NCBI GenBank assembly: GCA_020637555.1
Contig: JACKKF010000004.1
Span: 372,001 to 436,000, forward strand
Length of the DNA: 64,000 nt
From: Rhodobacter sp.
GTDB lineage: Bacteria > Pseudomonadota > Alphaproteobacteria > Rhodobacterales > Rhodobacteraceae
Reading direction: 5' to 3'
The translations under genes and the position numbers were made by a program. The notes beneath the pieces are model-generated. The model made no database searches. It was not told where the DNA came from and saw nothing but the letters and a program-made list of their open reading frames with translations. The stretch's first letter is position 1; each line of letters opens with the position of its first letter. This document shows, in pieces, positions 34,149 through 43,372 of the stretch.

Positions 34149-34744
34149 TGGGCGGTTTCCTGCTGGCCCCCAAGCGGAAGTTCCGGCTGGAAACCGAACG
34201 TATGGTCCTGCGCCTGCCAGAACATGCCGATTATCGCGGATGGTCGGCCTTGCGCGCGGCGTCCGCCGCGTTTCTCACGCCCTGGGAGCCGACCTGGGCC
34301 GAGGATCACCTCTATCGCAGGGCCTTTACCGGCCGGGTGCAATGGGCCCAGCGGGTGCGCACACAGGGCACGGGGCTGCCCCTGTTCCTGATCCGCCGGC
34401 AGGACAGCCAGCTTCTGGGTGCGATCACCCTGGACAACATCCGCCGCGGTCCCGCGCAATCGGGAACGGTGGGGTATTGGATCGGCCAGCCCTTTGCCCG
34501 CAATGGCTATATGCGCGAGGCGCTGCGCGCCCTGGTGCATCATGCCTTCAGTGAACTGGACCTGTCGCGGATCGAGGCCGCCTGCCTGCCCGAGAATGCC
34601 GCCTCGCGCGCAGTGCTTGAGAAATCGGGCTTCAAGTATGAGGGCGTCGCGCAAAGCTATCTGCAGATCAACGGCCGCTGGCGCAATCATGTGCTCTACG
34701 CCAACCTCAGGGGCGACCGGCGGGGACGCACGGATGTCGGATGA
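34148..34744 (+). CDS. RimJ/RimL-type GNAT N-acetyltransferase
   Basis: Protein of 198 residues with the RimJ/RimL pattern: LETERMVLRLPEHADYRGW at the start, LGAITLDNIRRGPAQSGTVGYWIGQPFARNGYMREALRAL for the acetyl-CoA loop, and LPENAASRAVLEKSGFKYEGVAQSYLQINGRWRNHVLYA at the end. It could acetylate the N-terminus of a ribosomal protein; the target is unknown. It is TGATG-coupled to the M16 peptidase and overlaps the DUF1697 gene by 11 nt. Confidence 0.9.
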   Translation: MGGFLLAPKRKFRLETERMVLRLPEHADYRGWSALRAASAAFLTPWEPTWAEDHLYRRAFTGRVQWAQRVRTQGTGLPLFLIRRQDSQLLGAITLDNIRRGPAQSGTVGYWIGQPFARNGYMREALRALVHHAFSELDLSRIEAACLPENAASRAVLEKSGFKYEGVAQSYLQINGRWRNHVLYANLRGDRRGRTDVG

Positions 34745-35264
34745 CCCGGTGCACGTCGCCCTGCTGCGTGGCGTCAATGTCGGTGCCCGGCGCAAGTTGC
34801 CGATGGCCGATCTGCGCGCGATCCTGACAGCACTGGGCTGCGAGGCCGTGCGCACCCATATCCAGAGCGGCAACGCCGTCTTTCGCGCGCCGCCGGGGGA
34901 TTGGGGCGTGCGCATCGCGCAGGCGATCGGTGCGCGGTTTCCCTTCACGCCGCAGGTGATGGTGGTCACGCGCCCGGCTTTCGACGCGATCGTGTCGGCC
35001 AATCCCTTTGCCGACAAGGACCCCGGCCGCGTGCAGATCGGGGTCCTGGGCGCGCCATCGGCCACCAATCCCGCCGCGCTTTCGGCGCTGGCCGCACCGG
35101 ACGAGTCGCTGGCATTGACCGAGGCCGCCTTTTACCTGCACGCTCCGTCCGGAATCGGACGTTCGGTTCTGGCGTCCCGGGCCGAGCGTCTGCTTGACGT
35201 GCCGATGACCATGCGCAACGCCCGGGTTGCCGCGGCCATCGCCGCCCTGGCGCATGAGGTCTGA
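34734..35264 (+). CDS. DUF1697 family protein
   Basis: A 176-residue cytoplasmic protein with the characteristic N-terminus HVALLRGVNVGARRKLPMADLRAIL, then VRTHIQSGNAVF, and FYLHAPSGIGRS ahead of the C-terminal MTMRNARVAAAI. The function of DUF1697 is not known. It is translationally linked to the GNAT upstream and followed at once by the flavoprotein gene. Confidence 0.88.
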   Translation: MSDDPVHVALLRGVNVGARRKLPMADLRAILTALGCEAVRTHIQSGNAVFRAPPGDWGVRIAQAIGARFPFTPQVMVVTRPAFDAIVSANPFADKDPGRVQIGVLGAPSATNPAALSALAAPDESLALTEAAFYLHAPSGIGRSVLASRAERLLDVPMTMRNARVAAAIAALAHEV

Positions 35265-35265
35265 C

Positions 35266-36675
35266 ATGCTCAATCCCTGCGATGCCGCCTTTCTGACCGC
35301 CCTGGAAACCCAGTTGCCCCCGGGAACGCTGCGGCCGCCCGAGGACCGCTATCTGACCGAATTGCGCGGCCGGATGCAGGGTCAGGCCGGCGCGGTGGCG
35401 CGCCCGGCCTCCAGCGCCGAGGTATCGGTCATCCTGCGCGCGGCACATGGCGCGCGGGTCGGTGTGGTGCCCTATGCGGGCGGCACCGGGCTGGTCGGCG
35501 GGCAGGTGATGCCGGACGGGGCGCTGCCCCTGATCCTGTCGGTCGAACGCATGACGCGCCTGCACGATGTCGATACCGCCGGCAATGTCCTGGTGGCCGA
35601 GGCCGGCGCCATCCTCGCCGATGTGCAGGCCCATGCGGACCGCGCGGGGCGGCAGTTTCCGATGGCGCTGGGCAGTCAGGGGTCGGCCCGGATCGGTGGT
35701 CTGCTGGGCACCAACGCCGGGGGGGCGAACGTGTTGCGCTGGGGCATGATGCGCGACCTGTGCCTGGGGGTCGAGGCGGTGCTGGCCGATGGCTCGCTGG
35801 TCGGCGGGTTGAAGCGGTTGCGCAAGAACAACATGGGCTATGATCTGCGCCACCTGCTGATCGGTTCAGAGGGTACTTTGGGGGTCATCACCGCGGCGGC
35901 CCTGCGCCTGTTCCCGCAACCGGCCCGAACGGGTGCGGCGCTGCTGGCCGTTCCGTCGCCGCACGCCGCGCTGGATCTGCTGTCGCTGGCGCAGGACCGG
36001 CTGGGCGAGGGGGTTTCGGCCTTTGAACTGATCGGCGGGCAGGGGCCGCGCTTTGTCGCCCGTCACCTGCCGCAGATCCGCCAGCCCTTTGCCGATCCGC
36101 CGGACTGGTCGGTGCTGATCGACCTCGGTCTGGTTGCCGCGCTGGACCCCGAGCGGGAATTGACGGCCCTGTTCGAGGCCGCGCTGGATCAGGGGCTGGT
36201 GCGCGATGGTGTCATTGCCAGCAACGCGGCGCAGCGCGCGCAATTCTGGGCGTTTCGCGAGGCCATCCCCGAGGCGAACCGCGCCGTCGGCGCGATCGCG
36301 AGCCATGATGTCGCGGTGCCGCTGACCGCCCTGCCGCAGTTCATCGCCCGGGCGGATGCGGCGCTGGGCGCGCTGGGCGACATGCGGATCAACTGCTTTG
36401 GCCATGTCGGCGACGGCAACCTGCACTATAACGTGTTTCCCGCGGCGGGGCGGGTGCGCGACGATTACGACAGCTTGCGGCCGCTGATCAGTCAGACCGT
36501 TCACGCGCTGGTTTCCGATCTTGGCGGCTCGATCAGTGCGGAACACGGGATCGGCCGGCTGAAGACCGGCGACCTGGTGCGGTATGGGGATGCCGCGGGT
36601 CTTGCGGCGATGCGGGCGATCAAGGCGGCGCTCGATCCCGCGGGCATTCTCAATCCGGGCGCCGTGCTGGGATAG
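35266..36675 (+). CDS. FAD-linked 2-hydroxy-acid dehydrogenase (GlcD/D-2-hydroxyglutarate type)
   Basis: Flavoprotein of the VAO/PCMH family, 469 residues. The FAD domain is seen in VVPYAGGTGLVGGQVMPDG, the QFPMALGSQGSARIGGLLGTNAGG stretch and LLIGSEGTLGVITAAALRLFP. The C-terminal cap has INCFGHVGDGNLHYNVFP (metal-binding His) and GSISAEHGIGRLK. Likely oxidises a D-2-hydroxyacid such as D-lactate or D-2-hydroxyglutarate; the exact substrate cannot be read. The start is the ATG at 35266, just after the DUF1697 stop. Confidence 0.9.
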   Translation: MLNPCDAAFLTALETQLPPGTLRPPEDRYLTELRGRMQGQAGAVARPASSAEVSVILRAAHGARVGVVPYAGGTGLVGGQVMPDGALPLILSVERMTRLHDVDTAGNVLVAEAGAILADVQAHADRAGRQFPMALGSQGSARIGGLLGTNAGGANVLRWGMMRDLCLGVEAVLADGSLVGGLKRLRKNNMGYDLRHLLIGSEGTLGVITAAALRLFPQPARTGAALLAVPSPHAALDLLSLAQDRLGEGVSAFELIGGQGPRFVARHLPQIRQPFADPPDWSVLIDLGLVAALDPERELTALFEAALDQGLVRDGVIASNAAQRAQFWAFREAIPEANRAVGAIASHDVAVPLTALPQFIARADAALGALGDMRINCFGHVGDGNLHYNVFPAAGRVRDDYDSLRPLISQTVHALVSDLGGSISAEHGIGRLKTGDLVRYGDAAGLAAMRAIKAALDPAGILNPGAVLG

Positions 36676-36723
36676 GCGCGCGCAGTCGCTCCCACCCGCC
36701 CACCCGCCGCTCCTGCGCGCGCC
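36675..36723 (+). terminator. Long-stem hairpin after the GlcD-like gene
   Basis: An 11-bp perfect stem GGCGCGCGCAG/CTGCGCGCGCC (36675-36685 with 36713-36723) encloses a 27-nt loop that is nearly all C with several CUCC/ACCC units. There is no T-tract. It overlaps the stop codon by one base. Confidence 0.5.
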
Positions 36724-36763
36724 CGCGTGTCATGGCGGCGGTGCGCGCGGTGGCGGAGGGGAA

Positions 36764-36785
36764 GTGCGTATTTTCGACAAGGTGA
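36764..36785 (+). repeat. Intergenic repeat core, copy B4
   Basis: GTGCGTATTT then TCGACAAGGTGA, one base different from copy B1. It lacks the CACG-loop hairpin of the other B copies directly upstream. Confidence 0.65.
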
Positions 36786-36897
36786 GGGGCGCGGTCATCC
36801 CTGGACCGGTGGCATTCGCGGGCGTTCGCAGATGCATTTGAACTCATCCCCCCAGCATGTTAGGGGCGATTCCAGCGTTCGGCACCGGGAGGACGGG

Positions 36898-37416
36898 GTG
36901 GATCTGAGTCAGGAAGAGCCCGCCGACTGGTGGGAGGTCGAGGCGCTATACGACCTGTGCTTTGCCCCTGGCCGCACTGCGCTATCCTCGTATCGGCTGC
37001 GCGATGACGTGCCTCCGGTCGCGCAATTGTGCCTGTGCCTGTGGGATGAATCGGACGCGCTTGCCGGCGTGATCCGCTATTGGCCCATTCGGGTTGGCGG
37101 GCAGTCCGCGCTGCTGCTGGGACCGGTTGCCGTGCATCCGACGCGCCAGGGCGAGGGGCTGGCCGGGCTGCTGATCCGTGAATCGCTGAAGCGCGCGCGC
37201 GCGGCCGGGTGGGCGCGCGTGATGCTGGTGGGCGATTATCCCTATTATCGGCGCTTTGGCTTTGAAAAGCTGGAAGGCGTGCAGATGCCGCCGCCGACGA
37301 ACCCCGACCGGGTGCTGGGCCTTTCCCTGACACCGGGTGCCTGGACTGGCGTGTCCGGCATGGTCACCCGCGCCACGCCGCAAGCCGCGGGCCATAAGGA
37401 TGCGACGGATCCCTAG
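36898..37416 (+). CDS. GNAT-family N-acetyltransferase (YhbS-like)
   Basis: A 172-residue acetyltransferase with the acetyl-CoA loop LLLGPVAVHPTRQGEGLAGLLIRESLKRARAAGW and the YhbS-like PYYRRFGFEKLEGVQMP. I chose GTG 36898 because GGGAGG sits 5 nt upstream and the protein then starts at the domain (DLSQEEPADWWEVEALYDLCF). An ATG at 36832 would add 22 unrelated residues and lacks a ribosome site. The stop shares CTAG with the ptsP stop. Confidence 0.85.
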   Translation: MDLSQEEPADWWEVEALYDLCFAPGRTALSSYRLRDDVPPVAQLCLCLWDESDALAGVIRYWPIRVGGQSALLLGPVAVHPTRQGEGLAGLLIRESLKRARAAGWARVMLVGDYPYYRRFGFEKLEGVQMPPPTNPDRVLGLSLTPGAWTGVSGMVTRATPQAAGHKDATDP

Positions 37417-39695
37417 GCGCCCGGGCCCTGGTTCGCCATGTCCTGGTTCGCCGGGGGCAGGCTGCGGACATAATCCACGATCGCCGGGCGAAGCCGGTCT
37501 TCACCCTTGCGCTTGGCCGCGGCGATGATCTCGGCGACCTCGTCCAGATTCGCGCGCAGGATCAGATCCTTGACCGGACCGATGGCCGCGGGGCGCATCG
37601 AGAGGGTGCGCAGCCCGGCGCCGGCAAAGGCCAGGGCCTCGATCGGGCGGCCGGCGTCCTCGCCACAGAACGAAAGATGCGTGCCCGCGTCGGCACAGCG
37701 TTTCACGATCTTCTGGATGAAGGTCACGAAGCTGAGGGACAGGGTGTCGTAGCGGCGGCGCACCAGTTCGTTCTCGCGGTCGGCAGCAAAGAAGAACTGT
37801 TTCAGATCGTTGCCACCGATCGAGATGAAATCGGCCATGCGGAAGAAGCCGTCCGGCGCAAAGGCCAGGCTGGGCGTTTCCAGCATTGCGCCCACTTCCA
37901 GCCGTTCGGGCAGCGGGTGGCCCAGATGGGCCTCGCGTTCGATCTCGCGCAGCAGGATCTCGCGCGCGGCGGCGAATTCGGACATCTCGCTGACCAGCGG
38001 GAACATCACCGTCAGCGGCCGGCCGGCATGGGCGCGGATCAGCGCCTGCAACTGCATCCGCATCACGCCCTTCTTGTCCAGCCCGACCCTGACGGCGCGC
38101 CAGCCCATCGCGGGGTTCGGTTCCTCGGGGCGGTTCATGTAGGGCATGACCTTGTCCGAGCCGATGTCCAGCGTGCGAAAGGCCACGCGGCGCCCCTCGG
38201 CGGCCTTGAGCACGCGGGCGTAAAGCGCGGCCAGATCGGACCGGCGCGGCATGGAGTTGCGCAACAGGAACTGCAGTTCGGTGCGGAACAGGCCCACGCC
38301 CTCGGCGCCCGATCCCATCAGCGAGGGCAGATCGGCCATGATGCCGGCGTTCATGTGCAGCGCGACGCGCGCACCGCAGCGGGCCACCGCCGGGCGGTCG
38401 CGCAGCGCGGCGAAGCGGGCGGCGGCCTGGGTCTGCATGACGATCTTGTCGCGAAAGGCCGAGGCCACGCTTTCGTCGGGCCGCAGATGAACCACGCCCT
38501 CGTCGGCATCGACGATGATCGCGTCACCGTTGAGGGCCTCGGTCGTGACGCCCTCGGCGTGAACCACCAGGGGGATCGCCAGCGCGCGCGCGACCACCGC
38601 GGCATGGGACCCGACCGAGCCTTCCTCGAGCACCACCCCGCGCAACTGCTTGCCATATTCCAGCAATTCGCCCGGGCCGATGTTGCGGGCCACCAGGATC
38701 GGCCGGTCGGGCAGGGTCGCGCCGGTGTCGTTGCCCTGACCGGTCAGGATGCGCAACAGACGATTCGACAGATCGTCGAGGTCGTGCAGGCGGTCGCGCA
38801 GATAGGGGTCGGGCGCCTGTTGCAGGCGCGCGCGGGCCTCGGACTGTTCCTTTTCCACCGCGGCTTCGGCTGACAGGCCGCTTTCGATGGATTGTTCCAT
38901 GCGCCTGAGCCAGCCGCGCGAATTGGCGAACATGCGATAGGCTTCCAGGATGTCGCGCTGTTCCTTGTCCACATCGGCGGTCGTTTCCAGCAGGTCGTCC
39001 ACCGATCCGCGCAACCGGGTCATGGCGGCGCGCAGGCGTTCGGCCTCGGCGATGGGGTCGTCGTTGACCAGGTTTGTCACCACGACGCGCGGCTCGTGCA
39101 GCCAGACCTGTCCCTCGGCGGTGCCTTCCTGGCCCGACCCGGCGCGGATCATCACCGGGTGCTTGTGCAATGAGGCGATGGCCGTGTCGTCGCTGACGAA
39201 GGCGCCAAGTTCCGTCATCTCGGCCAGCACCATCGCCACCACATCGAGACCATAGACCTCGTCGTCGGAATAGGCCCGGGCCTCGCGCGATTGCACGACC
39301 AGAACGCCCAGCTTTTCGCCCAGGCGCTGGATCGGCACGCCGAGGAAGCTGGAATAGATTTCCTCGCCGGTTTCGGGCATGTAGCGGAAGCCGCGTTCGC
39401 CCGGTGCATTGGCGGTGTTCACCGCGGTCGCGGTCCGGGCTACACGCCCGACCAGCCCCTCGCCCAGCCGCATCCGGGTGCGGTGCACCGACTCGGGCTT
39501 CAGGCCGCGCGTGGCGCAGAGTTCCAGCGTATCGCGGTCGCGGAACAGATAGATCGAGCACACATCCGTGCGCATCGAATCCGCGATCAGCCCGGTGATG
39601 CGATCCAGCCGTTCCTGTCCCTCACCCGGCTCGGCCAGGGTATCGCGCAAGCGGCGCAGCAGTCGGCGGCTTTCGCTTTCGCTACGATCCTGCAT
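37413..39695 (-). CDS. ptsP: PtsP, phosphoenolpyruvate-protein phosphotransferase (EI-Ntr) with GAF domain
   Basis: First enzyme of the nitrogen-related PTS, passing phosphate from PEP to NPr. It has 760 residues. The N-terminal GAF domain (about 25-165) can bind small molecules; glutamine is sensed by the EI-Ntr group. Then comes the HPr-binding and phosphohistidine region with GSVGSHAAVVARALAIPLVV (phospho-His), and the PEP-binding barrel with GVGLFRTELQFLLR, FRTLDIGSDK, MLETPSLAF, FISIGGNDLKQFFFAADR and SFCGEDAGRP. Upstream is lysC on the same strand. Confidence 0.95.
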   Translation of the reverse strand: MQDRSESESRRLLRRLRDTLAEPGEGQERLDRITGLIADSMRTDVCSIYLFRDRDTLELCATRGLKPESVHRTRMRLGEGLVGRVARTATAVNTANAPGERGFRYMPETGEEIYSSFLGVPIQRLGEKLGVLVVQSREARAYSDDEVYGLDVVAMVLAEMTELGAFVSDDTAIASLHKHPVMIRAGSGQEGTAEGQVWLHEPRVVVTNLVNDDPIAEAERLRAAMTRLRGSVDDLLETTADVDKEQRDILEAYRMFANSRGWLRRMEQSIESGLSAEAAVEKEQSEARARLQQAPDPYLRDRLHDLDDLSNRLLRILTGQGNDTGATLPDRPILVARNIGPGELLEYGKQLRGVVLEEGSVGSHAAVVARALAIPLVVHAEGVTTEALNGDAIIVDADEGVVHLRPDESVASAFRDKIVMQTQAAARFAALRDRPAVARCGARVALHMNAGIMADLPSLMGSGAEGVGLFRTELQFLLRNSMPRRSDLAALYARVLKAAEGRRVAFRTLDIGSDKVMPYMNRPEEPNPAMGWRAVRVGLDKKGVMRMQLQALIRAHAGRPLTVMFPLVSEMSEFAAAREILLREIEREAHLGHPLPERLEVGAMLETPSLAFAPDGFFRMADFISIGGNDLKQFFFAADRENELVRRRYDTLSLSFVTFIQKIVKRCADAGTHLSFCGEDAGRPIEALAFAGAGLRTLSMRPAAIGPVKDLILRANLDEVAEIIAAAKRKGEDRLRPAIVDYVRSLPPANQDMANQGPGA

Positions 39696-39846
39696 TCGGG
39701 CGGGTATCCTGACCTGACGGTTTCGGGGTCTTTACGGGCGGGGGTTAGGGGGTTGAGGCCAGTGAACCTTAGAACAACATGCGGCCGAAGGGAAACAGCT
39801 TTGCGACGGCCACGCGGGACGCGCCGGGTTGAAACGGGCAGTGCTG

Positions 39847-39876
39847 CAAAAGCGGGCACCCGGTGCGCGGGTGCCC
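39847..39876 (-). terminator. Terminator after lysC
   Basis: An 8-bp stem GGGCACCC/GGGTGCCC (39854-39861 with 39869-39876) with a 7-nt loop is followed on the minus strand by GCTTTTGC. It lies 10 nt past the lysC stop, before ptsP. Confidence 0.6.
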
Positions 39877-39886
39877 CGGGGCCTGG

Positions 39887-41149
39887 TCAGACCGCGGATT
39901 CCAGCGCAAAGGCGTCGTGCAGGGTCTGCACCGCAAGTTCCATGTATTTGCGGTCGATCAGCACCGAGATCTTGATCTCCGAGGTCGAGATGACCTTGAT
40001 GTTGATGTTCTCGGCCGAGAGCGCCTTGAACATGCGTGCCGCAACGCCGGCGTGGCTGCGCATCCCGATGCCGACAACCGACACCTTGCTGACATCGGTG
40101 TCGATGATCAGTTCGTCATACTTGATCTTGCCGGCGGCCTTGGCCTCTTCCATGGCGCGGGTCGCCAGTTTCACCTGATCGACCGGGCAGGAAAAGGTCA
40201 TGTCGGTGACCGCGCCGCTATGGGCCGCGTCATAGTCCTTTTCGCTGATGTTCTGCACGATCATGTCCACGTTCACGCCCGCGTCGGCCAGCGGGCCGAA
40301 GATTGCCGCGGCGATGCCGGGGCGGTCCTCGATGGTGAAGAGGGTGATCTTGGCCTCGTCGCGCGAATGGGCGACGCCAGAGACGACTTTCGATTCCATG
40401 ATTTCCTCCTCGTCGCAGACCAGGGTCCCGGACGTTTCATCGGTTTCGTCGAACGAAGACAGCACCCGCAGGCGCACCTTGTAGCGCATCGCCAGTTCGA
40501 CGGATCGGGTTTGCAGGACCTTGGCGCCCAGCGACGCCAGTTCCAGCATTTCCTCGTAGCTGATCTTGTCCAGCTTGCGCGCCTTGGACGTGATGCGCGG
40601 GTCGGTGGTATAGACGCCGTCCACGTCGGTGTAGATGTCGCAGCGTTCCGCGTCGAAGGCCGCGGCAAAGGCGACCGCGGTGGTATCGCTGCCACCGCGC
40701 CCCAGCGTCGTGATCCGGTGTTCATGGCTCACGCCCTGGAAGCCCGCGACCACGGCGACCTTGAAGCCCTCGGCGAATTTCGAATCCAGGTTCTCGCGCG
40801 GGATCGACACGAACCGCGCCGATCCATGGGCCGATGTCGTGTTGATCGGCACCTGCCAGCCCTGCCAACTGCGGGCGGGCACGCCCATCTCCTGCAGGCG
40901 CAGCGCCATGAGGCCGGCGGTCACGTTCTCGCCCGAGGATACGACCGCATCGTATTCGCGCGCGTCATAGAAGCCCGAGGTGTCGTTGACCCATTTGACC
41001 AGTTCGTTCGTCTTTCCGGCCATGGCCGAGACGATGACGATCACGTCATAGCCGCGCTCGACCTCGCGCTTCACCTTCTCGGCCGCATTCGCGATCCGAT
41101 CCAGGTCGGCGACCGAGGTGCCGCCGAATTTCATCACCAGAATCGGCAT
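39887..41149 (-). CDS. lysC: LysC, aspartate kinase
   Basis: Phosphorylates aspartate, the first step to lysine, threonine, methionine and diaminopimelate. It has 420 residues. The kinase domain starts MPILVMKFGGTSVADLDRI and has VVSSGENVTAGLMAL, LGRGGSDTTAVAFAAAF, and the DIYTDVDGVYTTDPR stretch. Two C-terminal ACT domains (from about residue 265; ITLFTIEDRPGIAAAIFGPL and VSVVGIGMRSHAGVAARMF) imply allosteric feedback. In this subclass an internal start may give a regulatory beta chain; I did not verify one. Confidence 0.96.
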   Translation of the reverse strand: MPILVMKFGGTSVADLDRIANAAEKVKREVERGYDVIVIVSAMAGKTNELVKWVNDTSGFYDAREYDAVVSSGENVTAGLMALRLQEMGVPARSWQGWQVPINTTSAHGSARFVSIPRENLDSKFAEGFKVAVVAGFQGVSHEHRITTLGRGGSDTTAVAFAAAFDAERCDIYTDVDGVYTTDPRITSKARKLDKISYEEMLELASLGAKVLQTRSVELAMRYKVRLRVLSSFDETDETSGTLVCDEEEIMESKVVSGVAHSRDEAKITLFTIEDRPGIAAAIFGPLADAGVNVDMIVQNISEKDYDAAHSGAVTDMTFSCPVDQVKLATRAMEEAKAAGKIKYDELIIDTDVSKVSVVGIGMRSHAGVAARMFKALSAENINIKVISTSEIKISVLIDRKYMELAVQTLHDAFALESAV

Positions 41150-41260
41150 ACGGGTCCCCCGCTCCTGCGCCCGAGCACCCCGCGTGCGGCGCGCGCCCCT
41201 CTTAATCGCGGGGGCGGGGTCACGCAAGGGGCGGCGGTCGCCGGACCGGGGCCGTGGCGC

Positions 41261-41443
41261 CTATTGGTTCGGGGTCAGGGTATAGGGCGACTGCGCGACC
41301 GGGCTGTCGCCGCTGACGCCGGCCACGCCGGCGATGGCGACCGCCACCGCGATGCCCGCGGCCGCCGCGCCTGCGGTCACCCAGTCAAAGCCGCTGTCAC
41401 CGTGCCGCGCCTGTGGCACCTGTTGGGGAACGGTGTTTCGCAT
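41261..41443 (-). CDS. Small hydrophobic protein with strong ribosome-binding site
   Basis: A 60-residue protein MRNTVPQQVPQARHG... with one Ala/Val-rich helix (WVTAGAAAAGIAVAVAIAGVAGV) and a short polar tail. AAAGGAGG sits 6 nt before the ATG, the best Shine-Dalgarno I saw in the window, so I take it as real. The helix preceded by FDW resembles short Flp-type pilin-like proteins, but the similarity is too weak to name it. No prepilin cleavage motif is evident. Confidence 0.6.
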   Translation of the reverse strand: MRNTVPQQVPQARHGDSGFDWVTAGAAAAGIAVAVAIAGVAGVSGDSPVAQSPYTLTPNQ

Positions 41444-41551
41444 CTTGGCCTCCTTTCGATGCCGGAACGGGGTCTGTTGCCGTTCAGGAAACGCCGCGAC
41501 TGTGGCGCCGAGATGGAGGAATTGCGGAAAAACCGGTGCAGACCGTCGGGA

Positions 41552-41971
41552 TCAGTTCGTGCGCGCCTTGCCGACAAAGGGCAGGGGCGCGACGGGCACC
41601 CCCTCGTCCACCAGCGCGCGGGCGTCTTCGAGACGGGCCTCGCCCCAGATCGGGCGTTCGGGGGCTTCACCCAGGTGCATCGCGCGGGCTTGTGTGGCAA
41701 AATCGGTGCCGACATAGTCCGAGGTCGCCTCGACATGCTTGCGCAGGGCGGCCAGCCGCTCCTCGATCGCGGACGCGGGCGTGGCCAGCGGCTGGGGATC
41801 GGATTCAGCCGTGGCGACCGAGGGGGCCATCAGCGCCTTGTCCACCTGCGTGCTGCCGCACTGGGCGCAGGCCAGGTGCCCCGCCTTGCGCAGGCTGTCA
41901 AAGGCCGAGGTCGAGCCGAACCAGCTCTCGAACTCGTGTCCCTGGTCGCATTTCAGGCGGTAGCGGATCAT
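41552..41971 (-). CDS. DUF1178 family protein
   Basis: A 139-residue protein with an N-terminal MIRYRLKCDQGHEFESWFGSTSAFD, which, with CAQC at about residue 35, gives the CxxxH...CxxC zinc-ribbon-like start typical of DUF1178. A middle linker is Ala/Pro rich. The C-terminal half has YVGTDFATQARAMHLGEAPERPIWGEA. Function unknown; probably metal binding. It is transcribed away from the M20 hydrolase. Confidence 0.86.
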   Translation of the reverse strand: MIRYRLKCDQGHEFESWFGSTSAFDSLRKAGHLACAQCGSTQVDKALMAPSVATAESDPQPLATPASAIEERLAALRKHVEATSDYVGTDFATQARAMHLGEAPERPIWGEARLEDARALVDEGVPVAPLPFVGKARTN

Positions 41972-42072
41972 TGCAGGCCGGGCTCATCGCGGAAACGGTC
42001 CCATCCAATGTAATCCCTGCCCGGGCCGCCGCAAGAGCAAGCGATCCCCTTGCCCCCCGGGAACCGCCCCTG

Positions 42073-42120
42073 CCCATCTTTGTGCTGCAAATATCCCGGG
42101 GGTCCGGGGGCTGGCCCCCG
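42073..42120 (-). repeat. Intergenic hairpin repeat, copy A2 (reverse)
   Basis: On the minus strand: hairpin GGGGGCCAGCCCCC, then ACCCCCGG, then the core GGATATTT followed by GCAGCACAAAGATGGG (42073-42096). The core is identical to that of A1-forward. It lies between two divergent genes, so it is not a 3' element for either. Confidence 0.7.
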
Positions 42121-42217
42121 GCGCGGGCCATCGGCGGACCGGCCCGGCCATGCGATTCGGGTTGCATCCTTGCAGGCCCCGCGTCAGCCTGCGACCGAAC
42201 GGACAGGAGACCCCGCC

Positions 42218-43372
42218 ATGACCATTCCCCAGCGCCTGCAGGATTTTGCCGCCGATCTGACCGCGATCCGCCGTGACCTGCACGAACATCCCGAACTGGG
42301 ATTCCAGGAGGTCCGCACCGCGGGCATCGTCGCCGCCGAACTCGAACGGTTGGGCATCGAGGTCACGCGCGGACTGGGCAAGACCGGCGTTGTCGGCGTG
42401 CTCAGGGGCAAGCGCCCGGGGCGGACCATCGGCCTGCGCGCCGACATGGACGCGCTGCCGATCCATGAACAGACGAACCTGCCCTATGCGTCGAAGAATC
42501 CCGGCGTGATGCATGCCTGCGGCCATGATGCCCATACCACGATGCTGCTGGGGGCCGCGCGGTATCTGGCCGAGGATCCCGATTTCGCCGGCACGGCGGT
42601 GTTCATCTTCCAGCCGGCCGAGGAAGGTCTGGGCGGTGCCCGTGCGATGATCGCCGACGGGCTGTTCGACCGCTTCCCCTGCGACGAGGTCTATACCTTG
42701 CACAATTCGCCCTATCAGGCGCCGGGCGTGATCGGCGTGACGCCGGGGCCGGCGCTTGCGGGGGCGAATTTCTTTGACATCACCATCACCGCAAAGGGCT
42801 GTCACGCGGCCTCGCCGGAAACCGGGATCGACAGTCTGGTGATCGCCGCCTCGCTGGTCGGGCAGATCCAGACCATCGTTTCGCGCAACATCAAGCCGAC
42901 GGATCCCGTGGTGGTGTCGGTCACGCAGTTCCACGCGGGCGCTGCCTATAACGTCATCCCCGAGGTCGCCACGCTGGCCGGCACCGTGCGCTATTTCAAC
43001 CGCGACGCGGCGGCGCAGGTGACCCGGCGGATGCAGGCGCTGTGCGATGGCACGGCGGCGGCCTACGGGATCGAGGTCAAGCTGGACATGCGCAATGTCT
43101 TTGACGTGCTCGAGAACGACCCCACCTTGTCGCAGCATGTGCTTGCGGTTGCGCAAGAACTGGTGGGCGACAAGGCGGAACTGCGGACCGAGCGCGTCAT
43201 GGGGTCGGAAGATTTCGCCGACATGGCGCAGATCGTTCCAGGTGTGCAATGCACCATCGGCCACGGCATCGGTCCGGCCCTGCACAACCCGGGCTTCAGC
43301 TTTGACGATGCCTATCTGACGCTGGGGTCGGCCTATTACATCCGAATGGTGGAAACGCGCGGGGCGGCGTGA
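42218..43372 (+). CDS. M20-family amidohydrolase (hippurate hydrolase-like)
   Basis: Metal-dependent deacylase of the M20D group, 384 residues. Its motifs are RRDLHEHPELGFQE, GLRADMDALPIHE, MHACGHDAHTTMLLGAA, FQPAEEGLGGARAMI and the C-terminal MGSEDFADMAQIVPGV with HNPGFSFDD. The group hydrolyses N-acyl amino acids such as hippurate or N-acetyl-diaminopimelate; the substrate here is not determined. ACAGGAGA precedes the ATG. Its stop overlaps the start of the hydrolase gene. Confidence 0.92.
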   Translation: MTIPQRLQDFAADLTAIRRDLHEHPELGFQEVRTAGIVAAELERLGIEVTRGLGKTGVVGVLRGKRPGRTIGLRADMDALPIHEQTNLPYASKNPGVMHACGHDAHTTMLLGAARYLAEDPDFAGTAVFIFQPAEEGLGGARAMIADGLFDRFPCDEVYTLHNSPYQAPGVIGVTPGPALAGANFFDITITAKGCHAASPETGIDSLVIAASLVGQIQTIVSRNIKPTDPVVVSVTQFHAGAAYNVIPEVATLAGTVRYFNRDAAAQVTRRMQALCDGTAAAYGIEVKLDMRNVFDVLENDPTLSQHVLAVAQELVGDKAELRTERVMGSEDFADMAQIVPGVQCTIGHGIGPALHNPGFSFDDAYLTLGSAYYIRMVETRGAA

